Below are positions 1 through 4,388 of a stretch of DNA of 5,713 nt, piece after piece. The DNA is from an uncultured Collinsella sp. (lineage in GTDB: Bacteria; Actinomycetota; Coriobacteriia; Coriobacteriales; Coriobacteriaceae), in assembly GCA_902491135.1 (NCBI GenBank), contig CABUGR010000087.1:1-5713 (forward strand). The letters are read 5' to 3'. The position numbers and the translations under genes were made by a program. How positions within the stretch are numbered: the stretch's first letter is position 1; each line of letters opens with the position of its first letter. A model generated the notes under the pieces. It was not told the DNA's origin. It ran no database searches and saw nothing but the letters and a program-made list of their open reading frames with translations.

Positions 1-1
1 T

Positions 2-229
2 TGGCGATTTTTACGTTCGTGCAATTCGGCGAGCGGCTTGATTTCCTCGGCAGACGATGCTTTAGACACATATGGCCCCGCCGTCGCCGACCGCGCGATT
101 GTCGCTCGAAAAAAGTTGGAGTATTTTTTGCCGCCTTTTACCTGCGGAGACGCCAATCCGTCAAGCATTTGGTCAGAAATTGGTCAAGTAGCGGCTGATA
201 CCGTCGGCATCGACAGCCAAAACCGATAG
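2..229 (+). CDS. Possible 3' end of an unrecognised gene (weak)
   Basis: A reading frame is open from the left edge and stops with TAG at 227-229, giving about 75 codons (a TTG at 38 is the only in-frame start-like codon noted, without a good ribosome binding site). The predicted end reads ...IWSEIGQVAADTVGIDSQNR, a plausible protein composition. Against it, only a little over half of its third codon positions are G or C, clearly lower than in the genes downstream, and no family is recognised. It could equally be non-coding leader or an intergenic repeat that is open by chance. If real, it is truncated by the window edge and its stop codon sits in the loop of the hairpin at 216-239, 30 bases before the next gene. 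Confidence 0.22.
   Translation, partial: WRFLRSCNSASGLISSADDALDTYGPAVADRAIVARKKLEYFLPPFTCGDANPSSIWSEIGQVAADTVGIDSQNR
169..186 (+). repeat. Two direct TTGGTCA repeats, 11-bp period
   Basis: TTGGTCA occurs at 169-175 and again at 180-186. The spacing of 11 bp places both copies on about the same face of the helix, as seen for some regulator binding sites. They lie about 75-90 bases upstream of the first confident gene. No convincing -35/-10 pair could be placed beside them, so a regulatory role is only a possibility, and a chance repeat is not excluded. Confidence 0.3.
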
Positions 230-239
230 AAGTTTTGGC
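216..239 (+). promoter_or_regulatory. Perfect 8-bp hairpin upstream of the surface locus
   Basis: GCCAAAAC (216-223) pairs exactly with GTTTTGGC (232-239) around an 8-base loop. No T-run follows, so it is not a standard intrinsic terminator on the + strand. It ends 8 bases before the AGGGAGG ribosome binding site (248-254) of the next gene, so it could shape the leader RNA or be a protein-binding dyad. The stop codon of the weak upstream frame falls in its loop. Confidence 0.45.
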
Positions 240-259
240 CCAGAAGCAGGGAGGTTCCC

Positions 260-556
260 ATGGCATATTACTGGCCCCAGTACGGCATCGCCATCGAAGT
301 CGACGACGATCCCCATCTCCTGCCTTTCGACGAAGAGGCATTCCCCGATACGACGGTCTACCACGTTACCACCGATGTGATCTGCGACCCCGAGTCGTTC
401 TCGGCGCTCGCCCACCATATCGCGCATATCCACGACATCGAGCTCCCTCCCGACTTCGACGAGCTTGTCTACTCACGCCGCCTGATGCTTCACATGCTCT
501 TTGGAGCGAACCCGTCCACCTTTGCGCGCATCTATACCGCCAAGGATGCCGCATGA
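260..556 (+). CDS. Conserved-looking hypothetical protein, 98 aa; possible nuclease-fold remnant
   Basis: The start at ATG 260 is set by AGGGAGG at 248-254 with a 5-base spacer. The product is 98 aa, acidic, and has no signal peptide or membrane segment, so it should be cytosolic. It begins MAYYWPQYGIAIEVDDDPH, followed by an alternating strand-like stretch (TVYHVTT, 31-38) and helical segments rich in His, ending at ...FARIYTAKDAA. The layout W-P-Q..IAIEVDDD..H, then a beta strand, then a helix resembles the C-terminal module of PD-(D/E)XK or Vsr/DUF559-like hypothetical proteins (pattern W-P-E/Q...(L/I)-E-x-D...H). That is a remembered pattern, not a computed hit. Its stop overlaps the next start in ATGA, so the two are translationally coupled. 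A cytosolic protein heading a surface-protein operon is unexpected. Function unknown. Confidence 0.8.
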   Translation: MAYYWPQYGIAIEVDDDPHLLPFDEEAFPDTTVYHVTTDVICDPESFSALAHHIAHIHDIELPPDFDELVYSRRLMLHMLFGANPSTFARIYTAKDAA

Positions 557-1062
557 GCGCGAAGAAGCCACCCCACTTTGCAGGCCTGGGTCGTCGCAAG
601 AAGCTCATCGTTGCCTGCTTGGCCATCGTCTGTGCCCTTGTCGCCGTAGGACTATACGCTTGGCAGTCGCAGCCCGTACCCGAGGCGGGCGCTTCGGTTA
701 CGACGGCCGAGGGCAAAACGCGTCAGGAAATCCAAGATGAGCTCGACGCCATCGTCCGCGACAACATGATGACGATTTCGGTCGCACCGGTCGCTCAGCT
801 GCAGGAGGACGGCAAGCTGCGCGTCAACGTGCAAAACGTCCAAGACAATAAATTCCCCCAGCGATTCCGCGTCATCCAAAACGACGAGACCATGTACGAA
901 TCCGGTGTGGTCGAGACCGGCAAGACAATCGAAACGTGCCCCGCCGGCGACATCAAAGAAGGCGAGGCGTACATCGAGATCCAGGCGCTCGATGCCAAGA
1001 CCCTCGACAGCCACGGCAATCCGACACGTGTCAAGGTGCGGGTTGAGCAAGCCGAGAACTAG
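553..1062 (+). CDS. Membrane-anchored protein with extracellular beta domain, 169 aa
   Basis: ATG 553 overlaps the preceding stop (ATGA), which fixes the start; a longer TTG frame from 235 is an over-extension. Residues 1-17 are basic (GRRKK just before the membrane), and about 18-37 form one hydrophobic helix without a convincing cleavage site. The protein should therefore be anchored N-in with its C-terminal part outside. A charged helical stretch (about 54-71, TRQEIQDELDAIVRD) leads to a beta-rich domain (72-167) that includes FRVIQNDETMYESGVV, GKTIETCPAGDIKEGEAYIE and VKVRV. This order (Y-x-S-G, then G-x-x-I-E, then L/I-x-x-G-x-Y) recalls an extracellular beta-sandwich module of Gram-positive surface loci, from memory of the pattern only. 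It is a candidate tether for the secreted proteins encoded downstream. A 90-base gap follows it. Confidence 0.88.
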   Translation: MSAKKPPHFAGLGRRKKLIVACLAIVCALVAVGLYAWQSQPVPEAGASVTTAEGKTRQEIQDELDAIVRDNMMTISVAPVAQLQEDGKLRVNVQNVQDNKFPQRFRVIQNDETMYESGVVETGKTIETCPAGDIKEGEAYIEIQALDAKTLDSHGNPTRVKVRVEQAEN

Positions 1063-1115
1063 CTTTTCCGGCCGACGCGGCACCGCACGCAATTCACCAG
1101 CATTCGTCCAATCAT

Positions 1116-1132
1116 CGCGGGGACGGCCCGCG
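1116..1132 (+). promoter_or_regulatory. GC-rich hairpin before the WxL-like gene
   Basis: CGCGGG (1116-1121) and CCCGCG (1127-1132) form a perfect 6-bp stem with a 5-base loop, ending 8 bases before the AAAGGA ribosome binding site at 1141-1146. There is no T-run. It lies in the 90-base gap between two surface genes and may be an RNA-stability or processing element that sets unequal expression along the operon. At this GC content a 6-bp stem can also arise by chance. Confidence 0.35.
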
Positions 1133-1152
1133 GCGAATAGAAAGGAACGACC

Positions 1153-1752
1153 ATGGACATCACCAGGAACATGAACGGAGCCAGAGCGCTCGCCGTGGGC
1201 GCAGGGCTCGCGCTCGCGCTCGCAATGGGCGCCGCCCCGACGCCAGCTATGGCAGCCGGGCGCGTTGGAACCACGAAGGTAATGGTCAGGACCGAGATCG
1301 ACAACGTTGAGTTCAAAGTTCCGACGGTTATTCCCTTCGTCGCCAAGGCCGACGGCACGCTTCAGGGCCCCTCAGAAGACGCGACCACCATCGACAATCA
1401 TTCGGCCTACGGCATCCATGTCACCAACATGAAGATCGACGCCATGAACACCTGGACCATTGCCGCCGACGCCAAGGCCGGAACCGCGCAGAACTCCATC
1501 GACTTTAAGGTCGGCCCCGACGGCGCGCTCCAGAACGCCAGCGCCGCAATGCAGGGAACGGGCCTCGATCTTTCCAAGAATGCAGCCTTCGACATGGGCT
1601 ACCAGGGCATTGCCGGTGGCACGGACAAAATTAAGCTCAAGACAAGCGGAAACGTCGCCCGCGTCACGCGCGACATCTTCCGCGTAACCGGCGAAGGCGA
1701 TCAGGTTGCGACGATCACCTGGACGGTCGAGCCCGGTGCGCACACGGCATAA
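1153..1752 (+). CDS. Secreted WxL-like beta-sandwich surface protein, 199 aa
   Basis: AAAGGA at 1141-1146 with a 6-base spacer supports ATG 1153. Residues 1 to about 34 are a Sec signal peptide: a basic start, a core rich in LALALA, and a probable cut after PAMA (31-34). The mature part (about 165 aa) has no membrane segment or sortase signal. It contains VEFKVPTVIPFVAKADGTLQ (52-71), GPSEDATTIDNHSAYGIHV, then NTWTIAAD (99-106), a strand-rich middle, and ends VATITWTVEPG (185-195). A first W-x-hydrophobic motif (W101) and a terminal T-W-T-V strand (W190) mirror the arrangement of WxL cell-wall-binding domains, although overall length and motif details differ, so WxL-like is an inference. The next gene starts inside its 3' end (17-base overlap). 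A wall-associated structural or binding role is likely. Confidence 0.87.
   Translation: MDITRNMNGARALAVGAGLALALAMGAAPTPAMAAGRVGTTKVMVRTEIDNVEFKVPTVIPFVAKADGTLQGPSEDATTIDNHSAYGIHVTNMKIDAMNTWTIAADAKAGTAQNSIDFKVGPDGALQNASAAMQGTGLDLSKNAAFDMGYQGIAGGTDKIKLKTSGNVARVTRDIFRVTGEGDQVATITWTVEPGAHTA
1206..1223 (+). repeat. Three tandem GCTCGC hexamers in the signal peptide
   Basis: GCTCGC is repeated three times without interruption (1206-1211, 1212-1217, 1218-1223), encoding the LALALA core (residues 19-24) of the 199-aa protein's signal peptide. Gain or loss of a copy stays in frame and would lengthen or shorten the hydrophobic core by two residues. Three copies is short for a contingency locus, and codon bias for Leu-Ala is a sufficient explanation. 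Confidence 0.6.
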
Positions 1753-2017
1753 GGCCGTCGCCCTGGCCGCCGCCGTCAGCATCCTAGCGTTTGGGCCAGC
1801 CATGGCCTTTGCCCAGCAAGAACAGGCGCAGGCCGCCACGCAAGTGACGGTCGACCTCTCGGAGCTCGACCGCGGCGACCGCGAGGAACCGTTGGCGCAG
1901 ACAGGCGACAGACGATGGCTCTTGGCAGCAGGCGCCACAGCAGCAGGCGCGGGAACCGCCGGCCTCGGTCTGCACATCAAACGCAGCCAGAAACAAAACA
2001 CGGACAGGCCGCACTAA
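1736..2017 (+). CDS. Small sortase-anchored surface protein (LAQTGD signal), 93 aa
   Basis: GTG 1736 is preferred because it puts MRTRHKAVALAAAVSILAFG at the N-terminus, a textbook Sec signal with a likely cut after AFA (residue 26). The TTG at 1706 would add an unneeded Arg-rich extension, and ATG 1802 would delete the signal. No good ribosome binding site precedes it. The 17-base overlap with the upstream gene suggests coupled translation. The mature stretch is only about 30 residues (QQEQAQAATQVTVDLSELD and an acidic DRGDREEP) before LAQTGD at 53-58, a hydrophobic helix at 61-81 and a basic tail KRSQKQNTDRPH. This is a complete cell-wall sorting signal with Ala in place of the Pro of LPxTG. 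LAxTG is known as a class E sortase motif in high-GC Gram-positives. Such tiny anchored proteins accompany WxL proteins in Firmicutes. No sortase gene is in the window. Confidence 0.8.
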   Translation: MRTRHKAVALAAAVSILAFGPAMAFAQQEQAQAATQVTVDLSELDRGDREEPLAQTGDRRWLLAAGATAAGAGTAGLGLHIKRSQKQNTDRPH

Positions 2018-2035
2018 ATTAGCTAAGGAGACCCC

Positions 2036-3466
2036 ATGGCATCGAAGAACCTTTTGCCCGTCGTCGCACTCTGCGGCGCGCTCGCAACCGGAACGCCTGT
2101 CGCCGCTTGGGCGACTCCCGTCATGGCAGACTCCTTACCAGTAGCCCTAAGTTCCGCACCAAATCCGTCGAGCGCCATTGCGTGCGAGCGTTTTTCGATC
2201 GCACAGGCCGTGATCTCAACCTCGGGATGCCTTCGTCGTAATACGGACGGCTCGATAGTCGTGGATATCAAGCGTTCGAACAAGGCAAACGGCTCCCAGG
2301 CGGGGTGCGCCGTCTGCACGTGGCGCTCGGTTGTGCTCGATGCAGATGGCGATCCATGCAATTTAGAGCTGCGCATCGACATCGCTTCGGTCGATGACTC
2401 GGCGAACGGAGCGAAGGTCGCCTTCGACGGTACGTTTTTCGAGAAAGGAGGCGGTATATGGCTGGGCTGCGCCGCCGCGAATGCAGACGACACGCAGCCC
2501 CCCCTCTCATTCACGGCATCGTTGCGGCTGACCAAAGCCGGCACCGATGTCATCGCAGCGGGAGAAGCGTCCCTGCTGTTCTACGCCGTCAGCACCAAAG
2601 ACACAGACGCTCATTTCGAGAAGCCAGCCGGATCACTCAGCCTTACACGAGGGATAGAGGCAGGCCCTATTGAAATCGATTCCCACGCGCAAAGCAGGCA
2701 ACGCATTCTTGCCGACCCGGCGCTTCTCGAAATGGAGTGGAACGGATCCGGAGCCATCGGAATTCTCCCCTCCGCGTTTGACGCCAAGACGCTCCCCCCA
2801 AACGACGAACCCATCAACGCAACCATACAAGAAGAGAGCGCGGACAAAGAAGCAGGTGCGGGCGACACGCCGTCGCCGACAAACAGCGTCTCAGCTTCTT
2901 TCGAAGCACCGAATGAGCCCGCTAACGATCCAAACGATCCCGAGCTCGCAGACAGTCTGGGACTTGCTGATCCTCAAGAGATCGATGAAGGTAACTGCTG
3001 CGTGCTTGCCGCGCTCGACCACACAGAGGTCATCGACGCTGCGAACATCGAAGTTGCCGCCGCCAATCAGCCCGTCCGCAAGTCGGCTATCATCGCATTT
3101 CCTGAATCCATCGAAGTCGTCTTTTTGCCATCGGGCGAGGTCGTGGCCCCAACACTGCTCACCTTGTTGGGCGCCAAGAATACTCGAAACGAAATTAAAA
3201 AGGTCACAGTTGTCGACCCTGCAACCACCGCCAAGCTGCGTCTATACGCCGTTGCTCCAGACGGAGGCAAGACCTTGGAATTCGATGGCGACACACTCCT
3301 GGCCTGGCGACGTCTGGACATTATGCAAGACGTCTCGTATCAAATCGAACTCGAAGGGTTTGATCGTGCCCGCGATGCCAATATCATCGCCGCGGCTATT
3401 GAATCCCCACAGCGGCTTATGACACTGCGCTTTGAATACTATCCCTATGTCCCGACAACCACCTGA
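2036..3466 (+). CDS. Large secreted two-domain surface protein, 476 aa
   Basis: AAGGAG at 2025-2030, 5 bases before ATG 2036, fixes the start, only 18 bases after the previous stop. The signal peptide covers residues 1 to about 31 (hydrophobic VVALCGALATG, likely cut near VMA). The N-terminal domain (about 45-250) is strand-rich and contains Cys50, 65, 91, 94, 108 and 145, including CAVC (91-94), so disulfides or metal binding are possible. A low-complexity acidic Pro/Asn/Asp/Glu linker spans about 252-319, followed by a Cys-Cys pair at 321-322. The C-terminal domain (about 345-471) has AFPESIEVVFLPSGEVVAP, YQIELEGFDRARDANI and a final MTLRFEYYPYVP strand, matching the layout of the 199-aa protein's domain but with its key Trp residues replaced. 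There is no sortase signal or transmembrane tail, so it is probably held by partners. Not recognised as a named family. Confidence 0.87.
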   Translation: MASKNLLPVVALCGALATGTPVAAWATPVMADSLPVALSSAPNPSSAIACERFSIAQAVISTSGCLRRNTDGSIVVDIKRSNKANGSQAGCAVCTWRSVVLDADGDPCNLELRIDIASVDDSANGAKVAFDGTFFEKGGGIWLGCAAANADDTQPPLSFTASLRLTKAGTDVIAAGEASLLFYAVSTKDTDAHFEKPAGSLSLTRGIEAGPIEIDSHAQSRQRILADPALLEMEWNGSGAIGILPSAFDAKTLPPNDEPINATIQEESADKEAGAGDTPSPTNSVSASFEAPNEPANDPNDPELADSLGLADPQEIDEGNCCVLAALDHTEVIDAANIEVAAANQPVRKSAIIAFPESIEVVFLPSGEVVAPTLLTLLGAKNTRNEIKKVTVVDPATTAKLRLYAVAPDGGKTLEFDGDTLLAWRRLDIMQDVSYQIELEGFDRARDANIIAAAIESPQRLMTLRFEYYPYVPTTT

Positions 3467-3489
3467 GGCTTAAATGCCGCGCATCATTC

Positions 3490-3515
3490 CTAATACCACT
3501 TATATAACGTATTAG
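3490..3515. promoter_or_regulatory. A/T-rich dyad between the surface locus and the DUF554 gene
   Basis: CTAATAC (3490-3496) and GTATTAG (3509-3515) are perfect inverted repeats around a 12-base centre that itself contains the palindrome TTATATAA (3500-3507). In this GC-rich sequence such an A/T-rich island stands out. It includes the -10-like TATAAC (3503-3508), although no -35 partner is seen. It could be an operator with an overlapping promoter for the gene at 3585. It is not a terminator, because no T-run or GC-rich stem is present. Confidence 0.4.
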
Positions 3516-3545
3516 ATGAGTCGCGATGTACCTCGCATTTCGTTC

Positions 3546-3567
3546 TGCTACGATTGCCACGTTGGCA
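3546..3567 (+). promoter_or_regulatory. Putative extended -10 promoter and small dyad for the DUF554 gene
   Basis: TGCTACGAT (3546-3554) fits an extended -10 (TG-n-TACGAT). It would start a transcript near 3561, leaving a leader of about 24 bases before ATG 3585 and including the AGGAGG at 3575-3580. The predicted start point falls within the inverted repeat TGCCA-CGT-TGGCA (3555-3567), a possible operator. No clear -35 box was found, so this is a tentative assignment. Confidence 0.33.
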
Positions 3568-3584
3568 TCAATACAGGAGGGCTC

Positions 3585-4301
3585 ATGCCGGGCTTGGGAA
3601 CAATCATCAACGTTGTGCTTTTAGTTGCGGGCGGTCTTTTGGGATTAGCGGGCGGCCGCTTCATTACACCGCGTATCCAAGACACGCTCATGAAAGCATC
3701 GGGGCTGTGCGTCCTGTTTATCGGCCTGGGCGGCACCATGCAAAAGATGCTCGTTATCGATGGAGAGACGTTGGCGACCACCGGCACCACCATGCTTATC
3801 GTCTCATTTGCCCTCGGTTCGCTCATCGGCGAGGCCATCAACCTGGAGGCCGCCATCGAGAACCTCGGCGAATGGCTCAAGCGCAAAACCGGCAGCGAGG
3901 GTGACAACGAGTTCACCAACGCCTTTGTCTCGGCATCGCTCACCGTGTGTATCGGCGCCATGGCCATCGTAGGATCGATTCAGGACGGCCTGCTCGGCGA
4001 CTGGTCCACGCTTGCCCTGAAGGGCGCGCTGGACTGCATCATCGTCTGCACCATGACGGCCTCGCTTGGCCGCGGCTGCATCTTCTCGGCCCTGCCCGTT
4101 GCCGTATTCCAGGGCACGATCACGCTTTTTGCCGGTACACTCTCCCCCATCATGACCACCGCAGCCCTCGACAGCCTTTCGCTTGTGGGCTCCATGCTCA
4201 TCTTCTGTGTTGGCGTTAACCTTATTCGACCTCAGACCTTCCGCACGGCCAATATGCTCCCCTCCGTCGTCGTGGCGGTCATCTACGCCCTCTTGTTCTA
4301 A
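3585..4301 (+). CDS. DUF554 family integral membrane protein, 238 aa (YqgA-type)
   Basis: AGGAGG at 3575-3580, 4 bases ahead of ATG 3585, sets the start; the frame is open to 3516, but the extra 23 residues lack a binding site and do not fit the family. At 238 aa it matches the usual DUF554 (PF04474, E. coli YqgA) length. Visible family features are an N-terminal GTIINVVLLVAGGLLG, an SFALGSLIGEAINLE block (74-88), a polar loop (96-112), a VCIGAMAIVGSIQDGLLGD signature (121-139) and a late LIFCVGVNLI helix (205-214). About seven hydrophobic segments run from residue 4 to 238. The family is a predicted transporter-like or channel-like membrane protein of unknown substrate. It probably has its own promoter and stands alone between two gaps of about 90-120 bases. 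Confidence 0.93.
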   Translation: MPGLGTIINVVLLVAGGLLGLAGGRFITPRIQDTLMKASGLCVLFIGLGGTMQKMLVIDGETLATTGTTMLIVSFALGSLIGEAINLEAAIENLGEWLKRKTGSEGDNEFTNAFVSASLTVCIGAMAIVGSIQDGLLGDWSTLALKGALDCIIVCTMTASLGRGCIFSALPVAVFQGTITLFAGTLSPIMTTAALDSLSLVGSMLIFCVGVNLIRPQTFRTANMLPSVVVAVIYALLF

Positions 4302-4320
4302 ATCTATCTACATAGCGGTA

Positions 4321-4379
4321 TCTCGAACACCTGTTTGATGCTGTGTTATGATATGAGGTCACCGTAGCTGCGTTCGAGA
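4321..4379. repeat. 8-bp inverted repeat flanking the terB_N gene promoter
   Basis: TCTCGAAC (4321-4328) and GTTCGAGA (4372-4379) are perfect inverted copies, 43 bases apart. The left arm covers the expected -35 position, and the right arm touches the AGGAGGAG ribosome binding site (4379-4386). If the start point is near 4359, the left arm is not transcribed. An RNA hairpin is then unlikely, and a pair of operator half-sites (possibly looped) is the better reading. Chance is not excluded. Confidence 0.4.
4344..4352 (+). promoter_or_regulatory. Extended -10 promoter for the TerB_N gene
   Basis: TGTTATGAT (4344-4352) is TG-n followed by TATGAT, one base from the TATAAT consensus. The hexamer 17 bases upstream (CGAACA, 4324-4329) keeps only the ACA half of a -35 box, which is tolerable with an extended -10. 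The start point would be near 4359, about 30 bases before GTG 4389. The promoter implies that this gene is transcribed independently of the DUF554 gene. No terminator was found between the two. Confidence 0.5.
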
Positions 4380-4388
4380 GGAGGAGCG

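Noticed and set aside
235..1062. Longer open frame from TTG 235 leading into the 169-aa membrane protein
   Set aside because: It would run through the whole 98-aa gene in another frame with an Arg/Pro-rich, shadow-like sequence. ATG 553 with the ATGA coupling and a proper membrane anchor is the better start.
1706..1735. TTG start for the small sortase substrate
   Set aside because: It adds MRRSPGRSSP in front of an already complete signal peptide; GTG 1736 gives a normal N-terminus.
1372..2001. 209-aa open frame on the minus strand opposite the WxL-like and LAQTGD genes
   Set aside because: Its composition is typical of a GC-rich antisense shadow, and it lies opposite two genes with clear signal peptides.
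2458..2673. Internal 71-aa frame with a perfect AAGGAGG upstream (2445-2451)
   Set aside because: The product is Arg/His-rich and shadow-like, and the purine run is explained by the EKGGG codons of the 476-aa protein.
3467..3500. Search for an intrinsic terminator after the surface locus
   Set aside because: Only an 11-base ATGC-CGC-GCAT palindrome (3474-3484) is present, with no T-run; not enough to call a terminator.
3516..3584. N-terminal extension of the DUF554 protein
   Set aside because: The extra 23 residues lack a ribosome binding site and a family match, while AGGAGG directly precedes ATG 3585.
4302..4320. Terminator after the DUF554 gene
   Set aside because: Only a 4-bp CTAT/ATAG pairing exists, with no T-run.
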